From contig NZ_KE386491.1 of NCBI RefSeq assembly GCF_000427405.1, forward strand, positions 1,595,001 through 1,659,000: 64,000 nt of DNA, in the 5' to 3' direction. A model generated the notes under the pieces. It was given only the letters and a program-made list of their open reading frames with translations. It did not search any database and was not told where the DNA came from. The position numbers and the translations under genes were made by a program. This stretch comes from Flectobacillus major DSM 103 (GTDB lineage: Bacteria > Bacteroidota > Bacteroidia > Cytophagales > Spirosomataceae). This document shows positions 46,332-56,400 of this stretch, piece by piece. Within the stretch, counting starts at the first letter, position 1. Each line of letters begins with the position of its first letter.

Positions 46332-47267
46332 ATGAAAGCATGTTCTTTTTTGCCCGCTGCTACCCAAATGATTTATGACATGAACCTGCAAAACCTATTG
46401 TATGGTGTCACATTTGAGTGTAGCCCCCTTTCTCGACAAGAAAAACCCATTATTGTTCGCTGTGTTTTGGAAGATAACCATTTTACAAGCGAGGAAATAG
46501 ACAAAGTGTTTTCGGCCTATAAGGCAGAAGGTCGAAGTTTATATTATGTAGAACAAGAGCGACTCGAAAAGGCCGCTCCAGATGTGATTTTTACACAAGA
46601 CGTTTGCGAAGTTTGTCAAATAGATACCGTATGTACTTCGGCAGCGGTAGCCCAATTGGCCAAACAGCCTCAGTTGGTAGCCCTGACTCCTAAAAACCTA
46701 CGAGATGTATTTGATTGTGCTGTTCAGGTTGCAACGGCATTGGGCCAAGAAGAAGCCGCTTACCATTATTTGGCAGGATTAAATAGAAGAATTGATAAAG
46801 TAATAGATACCCTCAGAGCAAACAAAGCTCCTTTGAGAAGAATAAGCCTTATGGAATGGATTCAGCCAATCTATAATTGCGGACACTGGATTCCTTACCA
46901 GATTGCTTTTGCGGGTGGTGTAGATATGCTAAGTAATCCTGCTGGATATAGTATTGTAACTGCTTGGGAAAAATTCAAACTTTATGACCCCGAAATATTG
47001 GTGATTGCCCCGTGTGGGTTTGATATTGCTCGTACTTACGAAGAAATAAGTTTGCTAGAAGCTCAGGAAGGTTGGAATGACCTGCAGGCTGTCAAAAACC
47101 AAAAGGTATTTATTGCTGATTATGACATGTTTACACAACCAAGTGCCTCTACGTTGGTCGATGGTATAGAAGTGCTGGCAGCGATTTTTCACCCTGAGTT
47201 ATTTCAGATTCCAGCTCATTTACAACATAAATGTACCCAATACAAGCCTTTGGCTTATAGCGTATAA
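46332..47267 (+). CDS. BtuF-like cobalamin-binding protein without signal peptide
   Basis: 311 residues from ATG 46332 (MKACSFLPAATQMIYDMNLQ). It has the periplasmic binding fold type III of BtuF: the opening SFLPAATQMIYDM, GVTFECSPL, the PDVIFTQDVCEVC block, the GHWIPYQIAFAGGVDMLSNP signature, and WNDLQAVKNQKVF near the end. The chain starts directly at the first strand of the domain; neither the ATG start nor the alternative at 46272 gives a normal signal peptide. It therefore looks cytoplasmic. It heads a tight run of cob genes, so it may bind corrinoids inside the cell. The family call is good, the role uncertain. Confidence 0.78.
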   Translation: MKACSFLPAATQMIYDMNLQNLLYGVTFECSPLSRQEKPIIVRCVLEDNHFTSEEIDKVFSAYKAEGRSLYYVEQERLEKAAPDVIFTQDVCEVCQIDTVCTSAAVAQLAKQPQLVALTPKNLRDVFDCAVQVATALGQEEAAYHYLAGLNRRIDKVIDTLRANKAPLRRISLMEWIQPIYNCGHWIPYQIAFAGGVDMLSNPAGYSIVTAWEKFKLYDPEILVIAPCGFDIARTYEEISLLEAQEGWNDLQAVKNQKVFIADYDMFTQPSASTLVDGIEVLAAIFHPELFQIPAHLQHKCTQYKPLAYSV

Positions 47268-47320
47268 AATACAATCGCTAAGAAATTTTATTTTAACATA
47301 CTCACAAATCGCTTCTTATT

Positions 47321-47836
47321 ATGATTTGGATGATTACTGGCGGTGCCAGAAGCGGAAAAAGTAGCTACGGACAACAACTTGCCTTATCTTTTTCTGATAG
47401 CCCTATTTATTTGGCTACGGCTCGCCACTGGGACGGCGACTTTGAAAAACGCATAGAACGACACCGCAACGACCGTGATGAACGATGGACGCTTTGGGAA
47501 GAAGAAAAAAATATTGCTCAATTGGCTATCGACAATCGGGTGGTGATGATAGATTGTGCTACGCTTTGGCTCACCAATTTCTTTGTCGATAATCAATATG
47601 ATATAGACCTTTGTTTGAGATTGGCCAAGCAACAAATAGACGAGCTTACTCAAAAAGTAGGTACATTTATTTTTATTACTAACGAATTGGGGATGGGCGT
47701 ACATGCCGAAACGCCTATCGGACGAAAATTTACCGATTTACAAGGTTGGGTAAATCAATATTTAGCGGCAAAGGCTCAAAAGGTAACATTAATGGTAAGT
47801 GGTATTCCTGTTTTGATAAAAAATGAAGAAAAATAA
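47321..47836 (+). CDS. cobU: Adenosylcobinamide kinase / adenosylcobinamide-phosphate guanylyltransferase
   Basis: 171 residues, typical for CobU. The P-loop GGARSGKS (7-14) opens the protein, followed by YLATARHWDGDFEKRIERHRNDR (active-site His of the guanylyltransferase step in ERHR) and VVMIDCATLWLTNFF, then TNELGMGVHAETPIGRKFTDLQGWVNQ, all family hallmarks. It phosphorylates adenosylcobinamide and links it to GMP, activating it for nucleotide-loop attachment. The stop overlaps the next gene by 14 bp, so translation is probably coupled. Confidence 0.96.
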   Translation: MIWMITGGARSGKSSYGQQLALSFSDSPIYLATARHWDGDFEKRIERHRNDRDERWTLWEEEKNIAQLAIDNRVVMIDCATLWLTNFFVDNQYDIDLCLRLAKQQIDELTQKVGTFIFITNELGMGVHAETPIGRKFTDLQGWVNQYLAAKAQKVTLMVSGIPVLIKNEEK

Positions 47837-48533
47837 TGCAATCATGAACTGGTCGGGGGGCAAAGATTCTGCTCTGAGCCTTTATCATGTTTTGAAAGAT
47901 GAAAATTTTGACATACAATACCTGCTAACGTCGGTAAATGATACTTTTAAAAGGGTGTCGATGCATGGTGTACGGGAGGAACTCCTTTGTCGGCAAGCCC
48001 AACAGGCTGGTATAGAGTTGGTTACTGTGAGGTTGCCCGAAGTGGTAAGTATGGAAGAATATCAGCAATTGATGGCCGATACTTTGCAACCACTGCTAGA
48101 TAAAGGTATTACACATGCTGTTTTTGGAGATATTTTTCTGGAAGACCTCCGCAAGCACCGAGAAGAACGTTTGGCTTTACAGAATATACAAGGCGTTTTT
48201 CCTATTTGGAAACGTAATTCCTTGGAACTACTCGAAGAGTTTTGGGATTTGGGATTCCAAACCGTAGTGGTAAGTGTAAATGGCAATTATCTTAATAAAA
48301 GCTTTTGTGGGCGGGTTCTCGACCGTGATTTTGTCAAGGATTTACCCAAAAATGTAGACCCCTGTGGCGAAAATGGCGAATTTCATACCTTCGTTTTTCA
48401 AGCCCCCTATTTTAAAGAAAACATAACATATACTCTTGGCGAAACAGTAGATAAGACGTATCAATTTAAAGATGCGAACCTCAATGAACTTGTTTCGACG
48501 TATTATTTTACCGATTTATTGCCCAAACCATGA
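47823..48533 (+). CDS. DPH6-like N-type ATP-pyrophosphatase in the cob operon
   Basis: 236 residues. The PP-loop WSGGKDSALSLYHVL (10-24) and the downstream blocks MHGVREELLCRQAQQAG, THAVFGDIFLEDLRKHREERL, GFQTVVVSVNG and the FCGRVLDRDF...VDPCGENGEFHTFVF stretch are those of diphthine-ammonia ligase (DPH6/ATP-bind domain). That enzyme amidates a modified His of eukaryotic/archaeal EF2, which bacteria lack, so the bacterial substrate must be different. It is sandwiched between cobU (14-bp overlap) and cobT (4-bp overlap), suggesting a role in corrinoid metabolism, for example an amidation. That role is inference. Confidence 0.85.
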   Translation: MKKNNAIMNWSGGKDSALSLYHVLKDENFDIQYLLTSVNDTFKRVSMHGVREELLCRQAQQAGIELVTVRLPEVVSMEEYQQLMADTLQPLLDKGITHAVFGDIFLEDLRKHREERLALQNIQGVFPIWKRNSLELLEEFWDLGFQTVVVSVNGNYLNKSFCGRVLDRDFVKDLPKNVDPCGENGEFHTFVFQAPYFKENITYTLGETVDKTYQFKDANLNELVSTYYFTDLLPKP

Positions 48534-49573
48534 GAACATTTACAATAACCACGCCTGATAAGTCTATTCAATCATCTATTCAACACAAAATTGATTTTAA
48601 AACAAAACCGCTTGGAGCTTTGGGTACACTTGAGCAACTAGCTTTACAGATAGCTACTATTCAGGGAACTACCGAGCCTGTTCTGAATAATCCTCATTTG
48701 GTGGTTTTTGCGGCCGATCATGGTATTGCACAAGAAGGCGTGAGCAAATACCCGCCTGAAGTTACCTTTCAAATGGTGATGAATTTTGTACGAGGAGGTG
48801 CTGCTATTAATGTTTTTTGCAAACAAAATCAGATAAAGTTACAGGTTGTAGATGCTGGGGTAAATGGTATTTTTGACAAAAATATACCTATTATTCATAA
48901 CAAACTTCAGCATACAGCTGGGACAAAAAATATCTTGAAAGAGCCAGCCATGAGTATCAAAGAAGGGCAGAAGTGTATCGACCGTGGGGCTACAGTTGTA
49001 CAGGATATTTTTGAACAAGGATGCAATATCATAGGTTTTGGCGAAATGGGAATCGGGAATACCTCCTCGGCAAGTTTAATTATGAGCAAAATATGCAAAA
49101 TTCCCGTTAGTGAGTGTGTTGGCCGAGGTACGGGTGTCGACGACGAAGCCCTTAAACATAAGGTTGCCGTTCTTACCAAAGCTCAACAATTGTACAAAGG
49201 GTTGGATTCGCCCCTCAAAATATTGACAACCTTTGGAGGCTTCGAAATAGCTCAAATGGTAGGAGCTATGCTACAAGCTGCCCAAAACAAAATGATTATT
49301 TTGGTAGATGGGTTTATTGCTACGGCTGCTTTTTTGGTGGCTAGTAAAATAGAACCTACCGTAAAAGAATACGCTATTTTTTGTCATCAGTCTGATGAAA
49401 ACGGACATAAAAAAATGCTAGATTTTTTAGGAATAACTCCCCTTTTGCAACTTAACTTACGCCTAGGCGAGGGCACAGGTTGTGCTTTGGCTTATCCTAT
49501 TGTCAAATCGGCCGTAACATTTCTTAATAGCATGGCCAGTTTTGAAGTCGCTGGAGTTTCTAATGCCCAATAA
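48530..49573 (+). CDS. cobT: Nicotinate-nucleotide--dimethylbenzimidazole phosphoribosyltransferase
   Basis: 347 residues, the standard CobT length. Motifs seen: TKPLGALGTLEQLALQIA at the start, VVFAADHGIAQEGVSKYPPEVT, FGEMGIGNTSSASLIMSK, GRGTGVDDEALKHK, and the C-terminal LRLGEGTGCALAYPIV that carries the catalytic Glu. It makes alpha-ribazole phosphate, the lower-ligand nucleotide of cobalamin. Its ATG overlaps the stop of the DPH6-like gene (ATGA). Confidence 0.96.
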   Translation: MRTFTITTPDKSIQSSIQHKIDFKTKPLGALGTLEQLALQIATIQGTTEPVLNNPHLVVFAADHGIAQEGVSKYPPEVTFQMVMNFVRGGAAINVFCKQNQIKLQVVDAGVNGIFDKNIPIIHNKLQHTAGTKNILKEPAMSIKEGQKCIDRGATVVQDIFEQGCNIIGFGEMGIGNTSSASLIMSKICKIPVSECVGRGTGVDDEALKHKVAVLTKAQQLYKGLDSPLKILTTFGGFEIAQMVGAMLQAAQNKMIILVDGFIATAAFLVASKIEPTVKEYAIFCHQSDENGHKKMLDFLGITPLLQLNLRLGEGTGCALAYPIVKSAVTFLNSMASFEVAGVSNAQ

Positions 49574-49613
49574 TACTGATATAGCCCCTTCAGGTTTTTT
49601 AAATTATCATACT

Positions 49614-50387
49614 ATGAAAAAGCAACTTCATATTTTTCTGAATGCCCTAATGTTCTATAGTCGGATTCCTGTGCCATCGTGGATGCACCACAACGAAGAG
49701 ATGCTCAATCGTGCTACGGTATATTTTCCTGTAATTGGCTGGATTGTAGCAGGTATTTCGGGTTTAGTTTACTGGCTGTGTACATGGATTTTTCCACCTT
49801 CTGTAGCTGTTTTGCTCAGTATGGGAGCTGGAATTTTAACAACAGGAGCATTTCACGAAGACGGTTTGGCAGATGTTTGTGATGGATTTGGAGGAGGCTG
49901 GACAAAAATAAAAATCCTTGATATAATGAAAGATTCGAGGGTTGGAACGTATGGGGTTGTGGGGCTGCTACTTGCCCTATTGCTGAAATACGCTACGCTA
50001 ACTACCTTAGATATACGTCATACGTTGTTGGCCTTAATAATAGCTCATCCGCTAAGTCGACTTACAGCTTTGTCGATGATTTATACCCACGAATATGTAC
50101 GAGAAGATGCCCTAAGTAAAGTAAAGCCTATAGGCAAAAAAATCAGTTTATCAGAGTTACTATTGGCGGGTTTTTGGGCATTTTTGCCATTTGTCTTTAT
50201 TCAATTGTACTGGCCAAATTGGGCAATATTGGGTGTTGTCTTACCACTATGTATTACTAAATGGTATTTAGCTAGGTACTTTACCAAATGGATAGGCGGC
50301 TATACAGGCGACTGCCTGGGAAGTATTCAGCAAATTAGTGAAATTGTGATTTATCTTTATTTGATAGCAATATGGAAATTTATTTAG
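49614..50387 (+). CDS. cobS: Adenosylcobinamide-GDP ribazoletransferase (cobalamin synthase)
   Basis: 257 residues from the ATG giving MKKQLHIFLNALMFYSRIPV; an earlier start inside cobT is less likely. It is an integral membrane protein with several helices and the CobS signatures FYSRIPVP, GAFHEDGLADVCDGFGGGWTK, KDSRVGTYGVVGLLLALLLKY and the C-terminal YTGDCLGSIQQISEI (D-x-x-G motif). It joins adenosylcobinamide-GDP with alpha-ribazole (phosphate). It lies between cobT and cobC, which overlaps its 3' end by 16 bp. Confidence 0.95.
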   Translation: MKKQLHIFLNALMFYSRIPVPSWMHHNEEMLNRATVYFPVIGWIVAGISGLVYWLCTWIFPPSVAVLLSMGAGILTTGAFHEDGLADVCDGFGGGWTKIKILDIMKDSRVGTYGVVGLLLALLLKYATLTTLDIRHTLLALIIAHPLSRLTALSMIYTHEYVREDALSKVKPIGKKISLSELLLAGFWAFLPFVFIQLYWPNWAILGVVLPLCITKWYLARYFTKWIGGYTGDCLGSIQQISEIVIYLYLIAIWKFI

Positions 50388-50944
50388 TACGTCATACCCG
50401 TGTGGATGTAGCCAAAGGAATATGTTATGGTAAATCAGACGTTGGTTTGGCTACTAGTTTTGAGCAGGATATTCAGCAGGTAAAACAAAAAATATCCTCA
50501 GAACTTAGTCATTATTTGGTTCATAGTAGTCCTTTACAGCGGTGTAAATTATTGGCAGAAGCACTGAATGAATCGGATGAAAGTATTCTTTTTGATGCTC
50601 GTTGGCAAGAAATGGATTTTGGCGATTGGGAATTGAAGCTTTGGAATGATATTCCTACCGACGAAAGTCATGAATGGATGCAAGATTTTGTGAATATGCC
50701 TGCCCCCAATGGCGAAAGTTTTATAAGAATGGCCGCTAGGGTACAATCTGTATGGGAAGATTTGTTGAGGCAAGATTCTGAAAAACAGGTAGTTGTGTGT
50801 CATGGCGGAGTTGTTCGTTTAATCCTTTGTCTTGTCTTGGATTTAGATTTGAAAAATGCTTTTAAAATAGAAATAGACTACGGTTCTATTACCAAAATTT
50901 CATATTCTCCTCATTGGACTAAAGTTCAATATGTCAATCGCTAA
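50372..50944 (+). CDS. cobC: Alpha-ribazole phosphatase, histidine phosphatase family
   Basis: 190 residues. The catalytic His8 lies in YLVRHTRV (RHT in place of the usual RHG, as in CobC proteins), with VHSSPLQRCKLLAEAL, EMDFGDWELKLW and the second catalytic His in VVCHGGVVRLIL. It removes the 5'-phosphate from alpha-ribazole phosphate or from adenosylcobalamin 5'-phosphate, the last step of the nucleotide loop. It overlaps cobS by 16 bp and closes the operon. No clear terminator follows. Confidence 0.9.
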   Translation: MEIYLVRHTRVDVAKGICYGKSDVGLATSFEQDIQQVKQKISSELSHYLVHSSPLQRCKLLAEALNESDESILFDARWQEMDFGDWELKLWNDIPTDESHEWMQDFVNMPAPNGESFIRMAARVQSVWEDLLRQDSEKQVVVCHGGVVRLILCLVLDLDLKNAFKIEIDYGSITKISYSPHWTKVQYVNR

Positions 50945-51239
50945 ACTATTATCAGCTTGATATGCAGAAGGGTGAAAACAATATAACGGTTTATTTTTAC
51001 TTGGTTTCTTCACAGACTGAAGTTATCTGCATAAAAACTGAAAATACAAACAAAATGAATATTAAAGCGACTGACCACATATCTACACTTTGCAAAATAA
51101 AAAGAACCGTAAGTAAACGCACAAGCCGACACAAATTATCGTACATTTTATTTTGCCCAAGTCTACCCATTTAAAAGTGGCTTTTATAATTGACAGTTTA
51201 ATAATCTTCTCTTCATTACACTTGCCAAGTTAAATTTTA

Positions 51240-51388
51240 TGTAAGCAAAAACTATAGGGATAATATTAAGAGAGTTACGAGAGAAAAAAGGGCTAGTTCT
51301 TAGAGAATTGGAAGTAGCGTTATCCCTTGCCCCGACTATTTTAAGCAAGATAGAGCCGACCCAAAAATATCAACCAAAAAGAAAGTAG
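51240..51388 (+). pseudogene. Remnant of an XRE-type HTH regulator gene
   Basis: One frame reads LRELREKKGLVLRELEVALS, then LAPTILSKIEPTQKYQPKRK to a TAG. This is the first three helices of an XRE HTH of the type ELRxxKGLxLRxVAxxLxxDxxxISKxE, but it has no start codon (a TAA lies just upstream) and stops after the recognition helix. It is a decayed gene fragment. The region from 50945 to 51239 holds no other feature I can support. Confidence 0.55.
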
Positions 51389-51942
51389 AAGGGCCTATTT
51401 GTTGGGAGGATAACTATGAACCAATTAAGAACTGTAATAAAGAAATAAATTCAAAATTTTGCCCCGACTGTGGACAACCAGCTAGCCTTAAAAGAATTGA
51501 CAGAAAATACATTATTCATGAAATAGAGCACGTTCTATATTTTGAACGTGGAATTTTATATACAATTCGTGAGCTTACAATAAATCCAGGACGAAACATT
51601 CGTAAATATCTTTCAGAAAACAGAAGTCGCCTCGTAAAGCCTATTATATTTATCATTATAACGTCGTTGATTTATACAGTTTTAACACATCTTTTCCATG
51701 TTGAAGACGGTTATGTAAAATATCAAGAATCAAAAGGTGCCGCTCCAAGTACGATTAGCAATATTGTAAAATGGGTGCAAGGGCATTATGGTTATGCAAA
51801 CATTATGATGGGAATATTTATTGCTTTGTGGTTAAAACTGTTTTTTAGGAAGTATGACTACAATTTTTATGAAATTCTGATTATGCTTTGGATTTTTCCA
51901 GTACTTATTGGAACACTAATAGATTTATTAAAAAAACATTAA
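51389..51942 (+). pseudogene. DUF3667 family membrane protein remnant, no start codon
   Basis: The frame encodes NCNKEINSKFCPDCGQPASL (zinc-ribbon-like), KYIIHEIEHVLYFERGILYT, IRELTINPGRNIRKYLSENRSRLVKP and then at least two membrane helices. This is the DUF3667 pattern of an N-terminal zinc ribbon and drg-x-x-xT-x-x-x-L-x-x-x-P-G-x-x-I motif. No canonical start precedes the zinc ribbon (the first usable TTG is at 51667, after most of the domain), and the first ribbon Cys pair looks incomplete. It follows the HTH fragment in another frame. I take it as a broken gene; an internal start giving a 91-residue product is possible. Confidence 0.55.
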
Positions 51943-52385
51943 TTTGAAATAAAATACAATTGGCTTCAATACTTTTATAGGTAGAAAAACAAGTGAGATA
52001 TTGCCAAAAGTAGGTCTGAACGATTTCAATTGAGTATTTGAATAATGCTCAAAATACATTATTCTGTTGAAAATCACACAAACGACTCTGGTTTGTGCTG
52101 AAAATCGATCTTTGGCAATACCCAAACCGTTAGTCTATAGAAAAACTATTCCTACAAAATATATCTCTCTGGATTTACTAACCTTTACAGTTTTCAGTAT
52201 TTTGATAACCGCAATCCGACTCAATAAATCCTAATTTCGGGCATTTTATCAACTTCAATCACTTCGTGTTATTGAAACCTTTATTCTTCTTCGGCAATAT
52301 TTGGTCTAAACCGTAATTTATTTACTGTTTTTTGAAATTATTCTAGTTGTTGTTTGCGTTGTATTAGTATATTTAATGTATATAC
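51943..52385. other. Intergenic region upstream of the ygiD-like gene
   Basis: 443 bp, AT-rich. It has a distant inverted repeat ATTGCCAAAAG (51993) / CTTTGGCAAT (52112), about 105 bp apart, and no ORF, RNA gene or clear promoter. Confidence 0.35.
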
Positions 52386-53273
52386 ATGAATCGGAAGGAC
52401 TTTATCAAAGCGATGGCAATAATGCCCGCAACAATCAATATGCAATTGAAAGAACTGAACCAACTAGCCGATGTACATGATACATCGGCGATAATGCCAG
52501 TATTATTTCTTGGACATGGTAGCCCTATGAATGCCATCGAAGACAACGAGTTTGTAAGAGGATGGCAAAACATAGGCAAAACTATTCCTAAACCGAGGGC
52601 TATTTTATGTGTTTCGGCTCACTGGGAAACCAAGGGTACATTGGTAACGGCTATGCCAAAGCCTCCGACCATTCATGATTTTGGAGGGTTTCCTCAAGCA
52701 TTATTTAATGTTCAATATCCTGCCCCAGGTAGCCCCGAAATAGCTATTGAAACTCAAAAAACGATTCATAAAACAGATGTAGGTTTGGATGAAAAGTGGG
52801 GCCTCGATCACGGTGCATGGAGCGTCATCAAGCACCTGTATCCTAAAGCTGATGTACCAGTTCTACAACTGAGTTTGGATTATACCAAATCGCCTCAGTA
52901 TCACTACGAGTTAGCACAAGAATTAGCTTCGTTGCGTAAAAAAGGCGTATTGATTGTAGGAAGTGGTAATATTGTCCATAACCTTAGACGAGTAGCATGG
53001 GATAAAATTCATGAACCCGAATTTGGGTACGACTGGGCCATCGAGGCCAATAATACATTTAAGAAACTGGTACTCAACCACGACCACCAGTCACTAATCA
53101 ATTATCAATCGCTTGGCTCGGCGGTGCAGTTGTCGGCTCCATCACCCGACCATTATTTGCCATTGCTTTACACATTGGCCTTGCAACAAGACCACGAAAA
53201 AGTAAGTATTTTCAACGATAAAACAGTTATGGGTTCAATCGCCATGACTTCGTTCAAAATAGACAAAGCATAG
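52386..53273 (+). CDS. ygiD: 4,5-DOPA-extradiol-dioxygenase-like protein (LigB-type)
   Basis: 295 residues. After a short N-terminal extension the LigB/YgiD fold begins with PVLFLGHGSPMNAIEDNEF (metal His in LGHGSP). SAHWETKGTLVTAMPKPPTIHDFGG gives a second metal His, LDHGAWSVIKHLYPKADVPV a third, and LIVGSGNIVHNLR closes the site. Plant and bacterial YgiD homologues open the ring of L-DOPA using a non-haem metal. The real substrate here is unknown. The first 30 residues look like a weak Tat-less leader (RKDFIKAMAIMPA), which may be a degenerate export signal. Confidence 0.88.
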   Translation: MNRKDFIKAMAIMPATINMQLKELNQLADVHDTSAIMPVLFLGHGSPMNAIEDNEFVRGWQNIGKTIPKPRAILCVSAHWETKGTLVTAMPKPPTIHDFGGFPQALFNVQYPAPGSPEIAIETQKTIHKTDVGLDEKWGLDHGAWSVIKHLYPKADVPVLQLSLDYTKSPQYHYELAQELASLRKKGVLIVGSGNIVHNLRRVAWDKIHEPEFGYDWAIEANNTFKKLVLNHDHQSLINYQSLGSAVQLSAPSPDHYLPLLYTLALQQDHEKVSIFNDKTVMGSIAMTSFKIDKA

Positions 53274-53334
53274 ATAAGGATTTGCATTCCTATTACTTGG
53301 TAACTGAAAGTACAAAGAGCGTTTTGATAAACAT

Positions 53335-53440
53335 GAGTTCCCTAATTTTGGAATTGAGATTATTCCCCAAATTTTCATCAAAAAGCGGTCGGAAATTGTT
53401 TTCCGACCGCTTTTTTTGATATTATCATACTGGATGACTT
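53335..53440. repeat. Palindromic intergenic repeat, copy B (shortened)
   Basis: Lies between convergent genes ending at 53273 and 53462. The ends GAGTTCCC (53335) and GGATGACTT (53432-53440) are degenerate versions of the copy A ends. The central hairpin at 53377-53420 has arms ATCAAAAAGCGGTCGGAAA / TTTCCGACCGCTTTTTTTGAT. The inner block with GCAATAGAGCC seen in copies A and C is deleted. Same orientation as copy C. Confidence 0.75.
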
Positions 53441-53461
53441 ATGTTTATGTTCGTGCCACTA

Positions 53462-56400
53462 TCATTGAACGATAAATTTCAGGAAGGTTTCGGTATTTGT
53501 ATTTCTTAGATGAATAAAATACACACCAGATGTGAACTCTCTGAGTGGTATTTGAGTACTTTGTCTAAATGTACTCATGTACCTATATCGTCCTTGGCTA
53601 TCGGTAATATTGAGTTGTACATCGTCTTTCAGACTTGTTTGTACCGAAAGTATATCAGACGCAGGGTTGGGGAATACCTTGATAGCCTGATTTATCTCTT
53701 CTTGAGTACTTAATGGAATCAATACTTCAATCTTAACTTCGGCGGTATTGGTGCAACCGTTTTGGTCAATGCCCCTTACCGAATAAACCCCAGCATTGGC
53801 AAGCTGAACATTGAGAATAGTAATAGCTGCCGAAGATGCTACAAAATTAGCAGGCCCTGTCCAATTGTATGTGCTAGCACCATTGACACCCAACGTTAGA
53901 ACGCCAGATTGATATACTTGAGAGGGAGCATTAATACTAATTTGGGGTAACGCATATACCGTTATGCGAGTAGAATCACTATTCTGACAGCCATTTGCTC
54001 CGTAGCCTATTACTTTGGCGTAGCTTTGATTGGTAGACAAAAGAGCTTTTTCAATACTTGCATGGTCATTGGTAGAAACCAAAGTGCGATTATTCAAGAA
54101 AAAAGAATATTGTTGTCCTCCTGTAGCACTCATTTGTAAGGTTTGACCTTCGCAAGCTGGAGGCGAGGTTATTTTGATAGGAGGTATCGGTAATATTTTT
54201 CCTTGAACAGTATCTTTAGAAATAGCCTTTGGTAGCGAACCCTCTAGGTGTACAGTATAATCACCAGTATTCAATGAGGTAATATTACTTAGCCAAACTA
54301 CTTGATTGTCGGTATTATGAATTATCTGATAGGGTTTTATCTTTACCTCCTTACCATTGGATTGTATAATTTGGGTAAAGCTATTTGTAGGCTCAAAATC
54401 ACCCAATACACGACCGTATACTTTTAGGGGCTGATTGAGGCATACCGTACTTACGCTATCAATACGGACAATAGGAATAATCGTTATTTTGGTATTGGCC
54501 TCTTTTCCTGTACAACCTTCATAATAACATTTTGCCACATATTCGGTGCTGGCTAGGGGCGATGCTTCTAGGGGACTTTGATTGTAAAGACCTGCTCCTT
54601 TTTCTTTTGTTGAGTTCCAGTTCCAAAGTACTTGTTTCTCACAGCCTTGGGCTGTTAATGATACCTGCTGGCCGTACTCAATCGATGAAGGATTGGGTGT
54701 GATGGTTGGGGTAGCATATTCTCCTGTACAAGGGTTGTATCGAATCACAAATCCGTCATATAAAAACCAAAAAAGCCCATTTATATCTACGTACATAGAC
54801 GAAAGTCCACTAACAGATAACTGTATTTTACCAAGTTCTGACCATTGATTATCAAAAAACTTGAGGATACTGTTATTGTCAAAAACAAATATATCGCCAG
54901 AGGTAGGATTTTCTGTAATTACGTAAGGGCGTGTAATAAGTGAGTTGCTTTGGTTAAAACGAGTCCACTTTGTACCATCAAACATGATAAGGGAATTATT
55001 TTGTGAAGCCCAGTATCGTCCTTTAGAATCTATAAAATCGTAGTTGATAGATGAATAGATATTTTCTAGGTCATTGTTGCTAAATTCGGTAAAAGAGCCA
55101 TCGCTAAATTTATATCTTACCAAAGTATAACCTGAGTTGTTATAAAATCGTTGGAACAGATATTCATTATTCCAGATAGGAGCCGAATAACTGTTCAGAT
55201 TGCTACGAGGTGGGGTTATTTTTAGTAAAGTTTTGAAGGTATTGTTTTCTATTTTGGCAATAATATATTCCCCCTTATCGTAAGTGTATCCATAGATATA
55301 TTGGGTTTTAGTATCATATTTATAAAAAGAAAAATTACTAGGAAGTGAAATGTTGGTTGAGCTAACAAAATTTAGGGTATTATTGTCAATGATATTGATG
55401 GCATAAGCAGGTTTTGGGAAAGAACCATCGTATTCTAGCCGCCTACTCATTTGTGCAATAACTGCTATTTGGTTTTCCCCGACTGGATAAAACCCTTTTG
55501 TATTTAAAATACCTAATGCTCCTTGGGTAGTTTGGTTGTTGAGTACTGTAGGAGCAAGCGTTTGGAGGTCAAATAGAATGATACCTATTTGTGATTTATA
55601 AATAAAATGCTTAGGTGTGATAGCTCCCTGTAAGTCGAAATTTCCCATAAAAGGAATATTGTCAAAACCCATATAGGCAACATGGTTCGTATCAATATTG
55701 GCCTTTTGATAAACAAAAGTCTTAACTTTTTGGGCAATAACTCCTTTGGGGTAATAGCTTAATGGATACTCCTCAAGCATATTATATTCGAGAGTTGCTT
55801 GATAGCTTTTGTTATTTTCTAAAGATGGAATTCTGAATATATATTTGGAATTGCTGTAGCTAAATGGAGAATAGGTTTTTTCATAAACTACCTTCGATAA
55901 ATCATTGCTAGGACTAATCTTTAGGGTTACTTGAGCACTTCCGTTAGTTATATAGTCATAAGTGAATAGAGTCATTCCTGCCGAAGGATTGGTAAGATGC
56001 TCGGTGTGGAGGTCGTTGACCCAGTCGTTTGAATTATATATCAAAACCGTTTTGGGGTCAGACCATGCTCCTTTTAGGGTGTCCACTATTGTTCTGATAC
56101 GCCAAAAACTAGTATTGTACGAAGAATTTAGCTTGATTTTAGTTTCAGTTTCTGCAAAAAATACCGACTGTACCGACGAACTAAATTGGTAGTCATAGGT
56201 ACTGGTAAACTGTATTTCGTATTGGGTAGCATTGGCAGATGGTTGTACTTTGAGCACATTGTTTTGAGCCAAGTCCAAAATCCATGACTTAGGAATATTA
56301 ATGGTTTTAGGAGGTAAAATGCTACTAGCCGAAACAATAATTTTAGCGGTATTACTCCATTCGGCACTGCCCAAGCGATTAATAGCTTTTACCCGTACAT

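Noticed and set aside
50962-51174. 70-residue ORF after cobC
   Set aside because: Composition is not protein-like and no family or start signal supports it.
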